A stretch of DNA of 13,085 nt, from positions 1 through 13,085 of the forward strand of contig CAJCIF010000022.1 in assembly GCA_903970355.1 (NCBI GenBank). The letters are read 5' to 3'. Below the pieces are notes generated by a model. That model was not told the origin of the DNA. It ran no database searches and worked only from the letters and a program-made list of their open reading frames with translations. The DNA comes from Actinomycetota bacterium (GTDB taxonomy: Bacteria > Cyanobacteriota > Vampirovibrionia > Obscuribacterales > Obscuribacteraceae). The translations under genes and the position numbers were made by a program. Every line of letters begins with the position of its first letter. Position 1 is the first letter of the stretch. Positions 6,349 through 13,085 of this stretch are shown one piece after another.

Positions 6349-8121
6349 TTAACGAATTGGTAGATCAACGCAAAATGTTGAACCTTTTGAGGGGGCGCTT
6401 TCGAAAGTTATTGAACCGCGCATCAGGTGAACGAGGCTTTTGCTGATCGAAAGACCGAGGCCGACGCCACCAAATTTCCTTGTGTTGGAGATGTCTGCTT
6501 GAACGAATGGTTGAAATATTTGCGTTTGTAATTCGGGATCGATGCCGATGCCGGTGTCGGAAACGATTATTTCAAGCGTGCTTTCACCTTTCATAGCGCA
6601 CTGTACGCGTACGAATCCTTCCTCTGTAAATTTGATGGCGTTGTTTATTAGATTCAAAAGTACTTGTCTAATTCGGCTGGCATCGCCATCAATACTTTGC
6701 GGTACCTTCTCGGCTATTTCGCTCTTCAGCTCCAGGTTTTTGGCACGGGCATCGGGGGTCATCATGTCGACGACTCCGGTAACGAGATCGCGCACGTTCA
6801 CCTTTTCAATTTCTATTTCAAACTTGCCTGATTCTATTTTCGAAAAATCCAGAACCTCATTGAACAAATCAAGAAGATGGCTTGCTGAGTCCATTACGTG
6901 CTTGTTGAGACCATGAATTTCGCCAAGAGAATCGGTGTCTGAGATCAATTCCGACATGCCCATGATTACACCAAGCGGTGTACGAATCTCGTGACTCATA
7001 TTGGCAAGAAACTGCGATTTGATCATGGAAGTCTTCAAGGCCGCATCTCTTGCTGTTACCAATTCGAGCTCTAACAGTTTATGTTTGTCGATATTGCGAG
7101 TGACGCATACGGCGCCGATAACTTCACCTTTGGGGTTTCGAACGGGGCTTGCATCTACGCTTACGAACATACCGCCTTGTCCCGTTTTACTTTGCAGGTA
7201 AATTTCTGCATTGCGAACCGTCTCTCCATTAAGGGCTCGGAGTGCCGGTTGCATTTCTAGGGGAACGAGAGTTCTTCGATCGGCAAAGTAACTATTGAAT
7301 GCCAATGTCCATGCACTAGCCTGTTTCTGCATTCCAATGTGATCGCCAAAAAGCGCTCTACCAGCTGGATTTACGAGAAGCAGCTTGTAATCTTTGTCGA
7401 AATAAAGAGCGGCATCGGCCATGTTGGTGAGCACAACATTTACGAGTTGTTCGTTTTCGATCAAGCGCTCATTGGACAAAAACAAAAGTTCTTCTGTAGA
7501 AAAGAGCCGCACCACTTGTACAAACAACAATAAAAAGCCGCTCAGCATAAGGATTCCCAGAATTGGGTAGTAGTTTTGCACGGAGGAGAGATCGTTGCGG
7601 GTTTGGTGCAAATCATAGGTGGTAGCAGCAAATAAACTGCCATCAAGCTGGTTCGTTAATGCATTTACCGTATCCATAGTTTTCCTATGGTCTTCTAAAG
7701 CCTGAATAAGAGTGTCTTGATCAAGGTTGTTCGCTTTTAATTCAATTAATTGTTTGAGCTCGCGAAGCTCCTGATTAAGGCCGAATTCGATGTTGTTCAT
7801 GAGACTGTCGTGGGTCGAATTTTCGCGAATTTCCAGGCCAAGCTGGTTAAGCTTGGCAGGCAGTGACGCAATAGCGGCGCTGTATGGTGTTAGGAAGGAG
7901 GGTTTGCCGGTAAGCACATAGCTGCGCGCAGCGACCTCAGCATCTTTTAGCAATGAGACAGCTTGAGAAAGATGAGCCCGATATTCTCTTTGTGCATCGA
8001 CAAAACTTTCGAGCTTTGCCACATCAGTAGTGGTTCGCCAGGCAGCCAGATACACAATTGCCGAGAGCGTAAATAGGGCAATCAAACCAAATATGAAAAT
8101 GCGCTTTGGATTTGCGAACAT
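6349..8121 (-). CDS. membrane sensor histidine kinase (CHASE3-PAS-HisKA-HATPase)
   Basis: This 590-residue inner-membrane sensor kinase senses an unknown signal and autophosphorylates on histidine. Domain order: transmembrane helix 1 (about 8-27); periplasmic CHASE3-type helical domain (about 34-180, with the typical RSYVLTGKPSFLTPY at 66-80); transmembrane helix 2 (about 186-204); PAS domain (about 224-345); HisKA with phospho-acceptor H377 in MSHEIRTPLG; then the ATPase with N box NLINNAIKFT (490-499), G1 box DTGIGI (522-527), F box around F536, and G2 box GGVGLGLSI (551-559). There is no receiver domain, and no response regulator gene lies in the window, so it is an orphan kinase here; its partner must be elsewhere. 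The ribosome binding site is weak (AGG six bases before ATG). All key catalytic motifs are intact, so it should be active. It is convergent with the small membrane protein gene. Confidence 0.95.
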   Translation of the reverse strand: MFANPKRIFIFGLIALFTLSAIVYLAAWRTTTDVAKLESFVDAQREYRAHLSQAVSLLKDAEVAARSYVLTGKPSFLTPYSAAIASLPAKLNQLGLEIRENSTHDSLMNNIEFGLNQELRELKQLIELKANNLDQDTLIQALEDHRKTMDTVNALTNQLDGSLFAATTYDLHQTRNDLSSVQNYYPILGILMLSGFLLLFVQVVRLFSTEELLFLSNERLIENEQLVNVVLTNMADAALYFDKDYKLLLVNPAGRALFGDHIGMQKQASAWTLAFNSYFADRRTLVPLEMQPALRALNGETVRNAEIYLQSKTGQGGMFVSVDASPVRNPKGEVIGAVCVTRNIDKHKLLELELVTARDAALKTSMIKSQFLANMSHEIRTPLGVIMGMSELISDTDSLGEIHGLNKHVMDSASHLLDLFNEVLDFSKIESGKFEIEIEKVNVRDLVTGVVDMMTPDARAKNLELKSEIAEKVPQSIDGDASRIRQVLLNLINNAIKFTEEGFVRVQCAMKGESTLEIIVSDTGIGIDPELQTQIFQPFVQADISNTRKFGGVGLGLSISKSLVHLMRGSITFESAPSKGSTFCVDLPIR

Positions 8122-8154
8122 ATCAAACCTGTTTGACCATGGTTTTTCAGAACA

Positions 8155-8181
8155 ATTATAATTCTGACACTTTTATTGCAA
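8155..8181 (-). promoter_or_regulatory. candidate promoter of the histidine kinase gene
   Basis: On the minus strand a perfect -10 hexamer TATAAT (8160-8155) is preceded by TTGCAA (8181-8176), four of six to the -35 consensus, with a rather short 15-base spacer. Transcription would start near 8148, leaving a leader of about 27 bases. The 48-bp repeats lie about 45 bases further upstream. Confidence 0.4.
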
Positions 8182-8225
8182 TCTTCAAAAGAATAAGAAA
8201 GTCGTCAATTGGCGAATGAAGCGGA

Positions 8226-8369
8226 CTGAACAAGTTATCTGTAACTGAACAGCTGATTTGTAGTTGATCCGATCTGAACAAGTTATCTATAACTGAACAG
8301 CTCATTTGTAGTTGATCCGATCTGAACATGTTATCTGTAACTGAACATCTCATTTGTAATTGATCCGAA
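8226..8369. repeat. three tandem copies of a 48-bp repeat
   Basis: Units at 8226-8273, 8274-8321 and 8322-8369 are nearly identical, differing at a few positions; the third is the most divergent. Each unit contains two copies of CTGAACA, 19 and then 29 bases apart, giving six exact heptamers at 8226, 8245, 8274, 8293, 8322 and 8341. Each unit also contains a TTATCTGTAAC-like and a TTGTAGTTGATCCGA segment (with single-base variants). The array lies between the stop of the four-module protein gene and the promoter region of the kinase gene. Because 48 is a multiple of three, the minus strand stays open through it, but no translation start is visible. Confidence 0.92.
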
Positions 8370-8415
8370 TGGTGGGACGTTGCAACCTCACCGAATACGG
8401 TATCACGAGATTTTA

Positions 8416-9615
8416 TTAAACGCTAGCTCTTGTTGGAAACGTCCATCCGAGCTGTTGTATGACCTCATCAAAGGGCTGGCCGGTTTGACGGCATTGCGTA
8501 AGCGCAATGATAGCCTGCTCCATATTCAAGAAGCCCTCGCGAATCAAAAACTGAGCGCGTAATGTTGAGTTGAGAAGCGCATCGTCTATGAAACCTGCTG
8601 ATAGAAGCATGCGACCGAACAAGCCGGAATTTTTAACACTGAGTTCAATTGCTTTCTTAATATCTTCCTCAGTAACAATGTTGGCAGCTTTCAGGATATC
8701 GCCAATTTGAAAGGGATCATCTTTGGCCGGTTGTTTTGCACCGAGATCTGCCAGCGCTTGCGATAACGTGAAACGCTGCATGGCTACTTGCTTGAGGGCT
8801 TGAGAGGCCTGCAAACTGTTGAGTGTGCCGTTTGCCACCATCTCTTGCAACTTCAATGCTGCTTCTAAGACGGCATCCGTTGTAAGGCCGGCTTGCAGAA
8901 AAATCTGTCCAATCGGAACTCGCTGCACAAGCGATTTTTCTAGAGCAGTCATCAGATCGCTTTCCAAAAGCAGATCGGATAGAACATAGAGTTCACCAAG
9001 CTTGACTGACTGTTTTACAGGTGGACGGAAGTAACCATGATCGGCAAGGGAAGTTTCGATGCTGACGCGGCGTCGTCTTGCCGAAGCCAATCCTTCAATT
9101 GCTTGTTCTCTTGACACTTTGCCGTCGCGAACCAACACCTGGGCGGTTAAGGCCGCCGAAAGCATAGTTTCCGTAATCGCTTGCGTTAAAACCAGAATGC
9201 GACCGGTGGGAAGCCCTGTTTCCTGGCTGGATTGCAACGCTTCGGCCAGCTGTCGCTCCGATATCACCTGGGCGGCTGTCAATAACTGCCCCAATTTCGT
9301 AGTACGGGCCTCTTCACGAGCTTGAAAATTCAGTTTCGTAAGAGCTTCTTCAAAAGGAATATTTAGCTGGGCAATCAATTTGAGAACTTCAACGGCGTTA
9401 TTTGGTTCGAGAAGCTGATCCTTCACCATCGATTGAGCGCCGATCGCTCCTTGCAACGCGTTGTCGCTCATAGCGCCCGACATTATCAACACCCTGCCAA
9501 TTGGCAGCCCAGTTTCAGATGCTGTTCTTATGGCATCTTCAAGCGTTTGAGAGGTGAGCAAACCCGCTGCGATGAGCAACTCACCGAGCTTGACAGGTTT
9601 GGTATCCGAACTCAC
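8416..9615 (-). CDS. protein of four tandem MshEN/GspE-N-like modules
   Basis: The 399-residue protein is almost entirely four repeated modules starting at KLGEL (9), KLGQL (107), KLGEL (205) and QIGDI (303), an exact 98-residue period. Each module has the layout LGELL..A..[IL]...L..A, then a turn (TGLPIGRVL, TGLPTGRIL, VPIGQIF, SGLFGRML), then L..AL.AQ..V..G and a last helix pair ending near a leucine/glycine. The first half of each module resembles the N-terminal domain of type II secretion/MshE ATPases, a fold that in MshE binds cyclic di-GMP; whether binding residues persist is unclear. No ATPase, signal peptide or membrane helix is present. A GTG start at 9615 is chosen (AGAGG nine bases upstream); TTG at 9624 with GAGGG ten bases upstream is an alternative giving 402 residues. 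A scaffold or signalling adaptor is an inference only. Confidence 0.88.
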   Translation of the reverse strand: MSSDTKPVKLGELLIAAGLLTSQTLEDAIRTASETGLPIGRVLIMSGAMSDNALQGAIGAQSMVKDQLLEPNNAVEVLKLIAQLNIPFEEALTKLNFQAREEARTTKLGQLLTAAQVISERQLAEALQSSQETGLPTGRILVLTQAITETMLSAALTAQVLVRDGKVSREQAIEGLASARRRRVSIETSLADHGYFRPPVKQSVKLGELYVLSDLLLESDLMTALEKSLVQRVPIGQIFLQAGLTTDAVLEAALKLQEMVANGTLNSLQASQALKQVAMQRFTLSQALADLGAKQPAKDDPFQIGDILKAANIVTEEDIKKAIELSVKNSGLFGRMLLSAGFIDDALLNSTLRAQFLIREGFLNMEQAIIALTQCRQTGQPFDEVIQQLGWTFPTRASV

Positions 9616-9689
9616 CGCTGACAACCTCTGATTACCCTCAGCACGCTAACAGATCACTTCTTCGGGGCGCAAGAACTAAATTCTTTTCT

Positions 9690-9718
9690 AAAAATTAGAG
9701 CCGGCGAAATCGGCTCTA
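9690..9718 (-). terminator. terminator-like hairpin upstream of the four-module gene
   Basis: A perfect 8-bp stem, TAGAGCCG (9696-9703) with CGGCTCTA (9711-9718) around a seven-base loop, is followed on the minus strand by A then five T (9694-9690). It sits about 75 bases before the start of the four-module gene. It could be a backup terminator behind the tRNA, the end of a small RNA, or an attenuator in the leader of the following gene. Confidence 0.6.
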
Positions 9719-9833
9719 CAACGCAGAATATCGTCTACGGTCAAAACGGGGGACTGAATAGAATTTGCCCAAATTAGCGCATCTAGTATTCACGTTTTTG
9801 AAAAGCCAAATGCAATGTTTCTTGCTTGCTTCC

Positions 9834-9872
9834 AAAAACAACAACGGTCGGAACCGGCCCGGCTCCAACCGT
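9834..9872 (-). terminator. Rho-independent terminator of tRNA-Glu
   Basis: The 29 bases 9844-9872 fold into a nearly complete hairpin: 14 bases on each side pair, two of them as G-U, around a central base (in practice a five-base loop). On the minus strand it is followed by TGTTGTTTTT (9843-9834). It begins 31 bases after the tRNA 3' end, so it is the expected terminator of that gene. Confidence 0.85.
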
Positions 9873-9903
9873 AACAGTATGAAATAATTGCAGTTGTAAA
9901 ATC

Positions 9904-9976
9904 TACCCCCAACCGGATTCGAACCGGTGTCGCCTCCGTGAAAGGGAGGTGTCCTAGGCCTCTAGACGATGGGGGC
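9904..9976 (-). tRNA. tRNA-Glu (anticodon UUC)
   Basis: The minus strand folds into a standard 73-base cloverleaf: acceptor GCCCCCA paired with TGGGGGT (first pair G-U), D arm with CTAGAGGCCTAG, anticodon stem CCTCC/GGAGG with loop CTTTCAC (anticodon TTC at 9942-9940), and T arm ACCGG-TTCGAAT-CCGGT. The discriminator base is A, and the 3' CCA is not encoded. The first 44 bases look as I remember the cyanobacterial tRNA-Glu. In cyanobacteria and most bacteria this tRNA also supplies glutamate for 5-aminolevulinate (tetrapyrrole) synthesis, and it reads GAA/GAG codons. Confidence 0.97.
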
Positions 9977-10038
9977 AAAACGAAAATTCTGGAAGACGCG
10001 TAGCAAGCGTCCAGCCTGGTGCCAGAGTCCGAAGGGCC

Positions 10039-10068
10039 AGAATAACAAACCACGATCTGAGGTGTCAA
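10039..10068 (-). promoter_or_regulatory. promoter of tRNA-Glu
   Basis: On the minus strand a consensus -35 box TTGACA (10068-10063) is followed after 18 bases by TATTCT (10044-10039), four of six to the -10 consensus. The start point would be near 10032, about 55 bases before the mature tRNA. The 5' leader contains an imperfect hairpin between about 9990 and 10015 (CTGGACGC with GCGT...CCAG) that could guide processing. Confidence 0.55.
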
Positions 10069-10133
10069 CAGGCCTTACCTAACCCACAAATTCGCTGCAA
10101 TACTAAACTATTAGTGAAAATAGGCGATTTCAA

Positions 10134-11171
10134 ATGACCGAAGTCAGTCTCTACAACAGTTTCAATCATTACCTCAAGGACGAATTTGGGGAACGCGTCT
10201 ATCGAGTTCCTCTTGATGCCGGTTTTACTTGTCCGAATCGAGATGGCGAAAGGGCTTTCGGCGGTTGCACATTTTGTGATGATCGCGGATCTGGTGCGCC
10301 AACCATTAATCGCTACATAAGCGTGAAAGAGCAATTGGAGAAAGGCATAACCCGCATAAAAAAACGCTATCGAGCCAACAAGTTTCTTGCTTATTTTCAA
10401 GCTTTTACAAACACATACGCACCGGAAGGAGTACTGAAAGAACTCTACGATCTCGCCCTGGATACTCACGATGTTGTCGGCCTTTGCATCGGGACGCGGC
10501 CGGATTGTTTACCTGATAATGTGCTTGACTTGCTCGCGGCATATAACGAGCGTACTTTTGTCTGGCTTGAAATCGGACTGCAAAGCGCATTTAACGAAAC
10601 ACTTGCGAAAATAAATCGAGGTCACAGCGCGGAGGAATATTTCGATGCAGTCGAACGCGCCAAGAAGCGCAATCTCAGAGTAGCAACGCACCTTATTTTT
10701 GGATTGCCTGGTGAAACAGAAGAACAAATGCTTTCCACTGTCCGCCAAATATCAAAGCAACCAATTGACGGTGTCAAAATTCACCAATTGTGTGTCTACA
10801 AAGGAACGGCGATGGAACAAGATTATCGTCGCGGCGATTTGCCTTTGCTTTCTGAAGATGCTTACATCGATCTCGTTATTCGCGCTCTCGAATTGCTGCC
10901 GCCAAATGTAGTCGTAATGCGCATGGTGGCTGAAGGAACGAAAGACGAACTGTGCGCTCCGAGCTGGTCATTCGAAAAGTCGAGAGTGTCGGAACGCATC
11001 GAAGCGGAAATGAAAAAGCGAAATACCTACCAAGGGCGACTAAATCAAGATCATTTGCATCAAGATCATTCGAGTCAAGATCATTCGAGTCAAGATCATT
11101 TGCATCAAGGCAAATTGGAAGCAAGCTCTCTTGAGCGCACCAAGAGTGCCGCGCCTACGATACCGGCATAG
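10134..11171 (+). CDS. radical SAM protein, YhcC/TIGR01212 type
   Basis: The 345-residue protein belongs to the family of E. coli YhcC by its N-terminal signature GFTCPNRDGE followed by GGCTFC. Three cysteines, C33, C45 and C48, form the CX11CX2C site for a [4Fe-4S] cluster that cleaves S-adenosylmethionine. Later family landmarks are YFQAFTNTYA, GTRPDCLPD, WLEIGLQSA, THLIFGLPGET and GVKIHQLCVYKGT, spread across a TIM-barrel-like domain to about residue 285. The biochemical reaction of this family is, to my knowledge, not established. The ATG has a modest AGG nine bases upstream. Beyond the conserved core (about residue 300) is a tail of five-residue repeats (DHLHQ, DHSSQ, DHSSQ, DHLHQ) and then a segment encoded antisense to the ROK kinase's conserved C-terminus. 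The tail is therefore probably not part of the enzyme's conserved function. Confidence 0.94.
   Translation: MTEVSLYNSFNHYLKDEFGERVYRVPLDAGFTCPNRDGERAFGGCTFCDDRGSGAPTINRYISVKEQLEKGITRIKKRYRANKFLAYFQAFTNTYAPEGVLKELYDLALDTHDVVGLCIGTRPDCLPDNVLDLLAAYNERTFVWLEIGLQSAFNETLAKINRGHSAEEYFDAVERAKKRNLRVATHLIFGLPGETEEQMLSTVRQISKQPIDGVKIHQLCVYKGTAMEQDYRRGDLPLLSEDAYIDLVIRALELLPPNVVVMRMVAEGTKDELCAPSWSFEKSRVSERIEAEMKKRNTYQGRLNQDHLHQDHSSQDHSSQDHLHQGKLEASSLERTKSAAPTIPA
11046..11105 (+). repeat. four 15-bp tandem repeats in the radical SAM gene
   Basis: Units of 15 bases at 11046, 11061, 11076 and 11091 follow the order A-B-B-A, where A is CAAGATCATTTGCAT and B is CAAGATCATTCGAGT; a partial fifth copy, CAAGG, follows. 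They keep the reading frame and encode the His/Asp/Ser/Gln-rich pentads of the protein tail. On the other strand each unit junction carries TGA in the frame of the ROK kinase gene, whose stop is the first of them. Confidence 0.92.
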
Positions 11172-12091
11172 TCACCCAACTCGGCGCGCACTATTTCGAC
11201 ACGCCTTCCAGCAATGGGAAGAGAGCGTCTGCGTGCTTCTTGTTCTGCAATTTGAAAGTACATATCTATTGCTTCAATCACTCCGCCACCAAGAATGATT
11301 CTGGTCGGATTGTAGAAATTGATAATCGTGGCAAGCCCTGCTCCCATCGATTGAGCAGCGCTCGTTACGATTGTCGTGACGAGCGTATCACCGGCTGCAA
11401 TTGCATTGGCAATCGCTTTCGATCGCAATGTCCCTTTGGTGAGATCAACTTTTTCGCGAATCATCGAATCTTGGCCGCGGTTCAAACCAGCAACGATAGC
11501 TTTTGTGATGGCGGTGCGTGATGCATAAGCTTCCAGGCAACCAAAGGCTCCGCACCCGCATTGTTTGCCGTCCGGAACAAGCACTATGTGGCCGATTTCT
11601 CCTGCTGTTGCGCTTGCGCCTAAGTGTTGTTTGCCATCTTGAATGATGCCTGAACCGATACCAGTGCCAACAAAAACGCAAACGAAACTACTGCAACCTC
11701 TACCCGCTCCAAAATATTGCTCGCCCAGGGTGGCTACTTCAACATCGTTTCCCAATCGGCATGGCACGCCATAGTGCTTGCTGATCGGATCTGCAATTGG
11801 TAAGTCGGTTAAGGATACATTCGGTCCAAAAAGCAATACCCCTTTTTCGCGGTTTACCTGGCCGGGAGCACCGACACCTATTCCGGAAACGTGCTTTGCT
11901 TCCATCCCCGCTTCCATCAAGGCTTCATCGATTGCTGCGATCAATCGCTTTACGATATCGTCTTGTTCTTGCTGGGTGCGCGTCTTCTTGCGAGCCGTGC
12001 CCACAAGTTGCCCAGTCTCAAGGTTAACGACACCTGCGGCAATTTTGGTGCCGCCGAAGTCGACACCTACTGCGAATCTGTCATTGCCCAT
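11105..12091 (-). CDS. ROK family sugar kinase, probably glucokinase
   Basis: The 328-residue protein is an ATP-dependent sugar kinase of the ROK family, most likely phosphorylating glucose in the cytoplasm. Visible motifs are the N-terminal phosphate-binding DFGGTKIAAG (11-20), the sugar-site GNDVEVATLGE (114-124) with catalytic base D116, the second phosphate-binding VGTGIGSG (141-148), and the ROK signature GEIGH (164-168) followed by CGCGAFGCLE (178-187), where H168 and C178, C180 and C185 form the zinc site. E165, H168 and E187 are typical sugar contacts. Length and all motifs are intact, with no DNA-binding domain, so it is a kinase rather than a ROK repressor. Specificity for glucose is inferred and could be another hexose. 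The 3' end overlaps the convergent radical SAM gene by 67 bases. The glycosidase gene lies upstream on the same strand, 58 bases away with no terminator between, so they may be co-transcribed. The ribosome binding site is weak. Confidence 0.94.
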   Translation of the reverse strand: MGNDRFAVGVDFGGTKIAAGVVNLETGQLVGTARKKTRTQQEQDDIVKRLIAAIDEALMEAGMEAKHVSGIGVGAPGQVNREKGVLLFGPNVSLTDLPIADPISKHYGVPCRLGNDVEVATLGEQYFGAGRGCSSFVCVFVGTGIGSGIIQDGKQHLGASATAGEIGHIVLVPDGKQCGCGAFGCLEAYASRTAITKAIVAGLNRGQDSMIREKVDLTKGTLRSKAIANAIAAGDTLVTTIVTSAAQSMGAGLATIINFYNPTRIILGGGVIEAIDMYFQIAEQEARRRSLPIAGRRVEIVRAELGDYAGIVGAALLVRSRELASNLP

Positions 12092-12149
12092 GAGTGATCC
12101 AAGTGGCAGAAGGGAAACCGTATGCGATCAGATCAAATCATAGCAATCA

Positions 12150-13085
12150 TCAATGGGTGATTGTTGAATGAGTGGCGAGGTTGGAAGTTGATAATTCCTC
12201 AACGTTCCCGCCTTCGTCATCTTTGACGAATTGGCTAATGTCATCGTGTATTTGATAGGTCGAATAATGATGGGGCGGCGGTTCGCCGACAAACACACCA
12301 ATTGAACTGGCAACGCGACGTTCGGCAGATTTAGGCGCTCTGGTTACGGCTTCACCTTTTACGACCATGGTTGTCGAACCGCCACCGTCCAGGTTAAGGG
12401 CTTCCTTTGCTCCCATTTTTTGCAGGAATTTGGCTAGATCCCAGAGTGTGTGGGCGCCTTCAACCGTTGCCAATAAGAGGTGATTGTTAGCTGTTACGGC
12501 TGCGGCCGTACGCGCATGTATGCTGGCACTCGTCCAGCCGGCGCGGAAACGCTCGTCTTTCAGGTCTACATAAAGATCGCCATCTTTTATAAGGAGTGGC
12601 CCGCCGCTCACCGCTTCCACAACATCACTCCAGGTACTGGGTGCTGTTTGCCAGGTCATGTACGTGCGGTCTCCGACTCTTAATTTGCTGACCGGCCCGC
12701 CTGTTGAATCAGTCAAAACCATTCCGCCATAAGGAATCGTCAACGATTGCAGGCTTTTATCTACGACTCGCCCGGTTGCATCAAGTGCAACACAACATCC
12801 TTCGTAAGGTAAGCGAATGAAACTTCCCCAGCGGCGCGTATAAGCAACCAGCCTTGAGCCGGTGCGGCGAGGTTGATTAATGTTGTTAATCCAGATATTC
12901 GGTACTTCGGTATTGGAGGTAGCAAGCTGACCACCCAGCTTTACCCGGTCTACTCGGCCGAAGCCCTTTTTAGTTATGCCAAGCGAAACGCGATCGTATA
13001 AAGGCCCGGCGACCCATTCCCCGTCAACAATAAGAGTGCCAAGCGGTGTGCCGTCTTTTTTGAAGTAGTTGGCATTAACGGCAGC
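12150..13085 (-). CDS. phosphodiester glycosidase (NAGPA/DUF2233 type), C-terminal part
   Basis: The 311 residues in the window belong to the phosphodiester glycosidase domain family (PF09992), named after the human enzyme that uncovers mannose-6-phosphate and found in many bacterial envelope proteins. The frame is open to the right edge, so the start and any signal peptide are outside. Family landmarks in this fragment are NANYFKKDGTPLGT (4-17), AVSGGPLLIKDG (158-169), HARTAAAVT (190-198), and the hallmark NLDGGGSTTMV (231-241) followed by ERRVASSIGVFV. The last 40 or so residues, after GEPPPHHY, form a polar acidic tail that looks unstructured. In bacteria the substrate is mostly unknown, with cell-wall or exopolysaccharide sugar phosphodiesters as likely candidates; extracytoplasmic location is expected but not visible. 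The ROK kinase gene follows 58 bases downstream. Confidence 0.92.
   Translation of the reverse strand, partial: AAVNANYFKKDGTPLGTLIVDGEWVAGPLYDRVSLGITKKGFGRVDRVKLGGQLATSNTEVPNIWINNINQPRRTGSRLVAYTRRWGSFIRLPYEGCCVALDATGRVVDKSLQSLTIPYGGMVLTDSTGGPVSKLRVGDRTYMTWQTAPSTWSDVVEAVSGGPLLIKDGDLYVDLKDERFRAGWTSASIHARTAAAVTANNHLLLATVEGAHTLWDLAKFLQKMGAKEALNLDGGGSTTMVVKGEAVTRAPKSAERRVASSIGVFVGEPPPHHYSTYQIHDDISQFVKDDEGGNVEELSTSNLATHSTITH

Noticed and set aside
8123-8140. Five-codon upstream frame (MVKQV) ending one base before the kinase start.
   Set aside because: It has no ribosome binding site and would start only about eight bases from the predicted transcript end.
8156-8353. 65-codon open frame on the minus strand through the 48-bp repeats, encoding 16-residue repeats.
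   Set aside because: It is open because 48 is a multiple of three. It has no ribosome binding site and runs over the probable kinase promoter.
8226-8369. Possible CRISPR array.
   Set aside because: The copies are directly adjacent with no unique spacers, and no cas genes are present.
9790-10068. 92-codon open frame on the minus strand.
   Set aside because: It runs straight through the tRNA-Glu gene and its terminator.
10876-11124. Minus-strand open frame with NDLDS repeats.
   Set aside because: It is the antisense reading of the radical SAM gene and its minisatellite, with no start signal.

Overview
The window looks like chromosomal DNA from a free-living, non-photosynthetic relative of the cyanobacteria, possibly the Obscuribacterales/Melainabacteria group. 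The evidence is indirect. The tRNA-Glu(UUC) closely matches the cyanobacterial form I remember, no photosynthesis gene is visible, and a protein made of tandem type-II-secretion/MshE N-terminal-like modules is a style I associate with that group. Base composition is moderate (mid to high 40s % GC by eye). Nothing indicates a prophage, transposon, CRISPR array or integrated plasmid.

Layout. 1-1071 (-): N-terminal 357 codons of a transketolase that runs off the left edge. 1154-3736 (+): a divergent M1-family zinc aminopeptidase. 3816-4085 (-): a small exported protein with its own terminator. 4086-4545: a 460-base gap holding the leader of the next gene. 4546-5730 (+): a 394-residue protein I do not recognise, followed at 5858-6112 (+) by a two-helix membrane protein and a candidate terminator. 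6349-8121 (-): a CHASE3-PAS histidine kinase without a partner regulator. 8226-8369: three tandem copies of a 48-bp repeat. 8416-9615 (-): a 399-residue protein of four modules spaced exactly 98 residues apart. 9690-9718 and 9834-9872: terminator-like hairpins on the minus strand. 9904-9976 (-): tRNA-Glu with a good promoter and terminator. 10134-11171 (+): a YhcC-type radical SAM protein whose tail contains a 15-bp minisatellite and overlaps the convergent ROK sugar kinase at 11105-12091 (-). 12150-13085 (-): C-terminal 311 residues of a phosphodiester glycosidase (NAGPA/DUF2233 type) that runs off the right edge.

How the genes relate. Most are single-gene units of ordinary metabolism: pentose phosphate/Calvin carbon exchange, peptide turnover and sugar phosphorylation. 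The glycosidase and ROK kinase lie in the same direction 58 bases apart and may be co-transcribed. The unknown 394-residue protein and the small membrane protein form a second possible unit. I found no confident new system. The best candidates for a second look are that unknown pair with its structured leader, the four-module protein beside the 48-bp repeats, and the minisatellite at the radical SAM/ROK junction.
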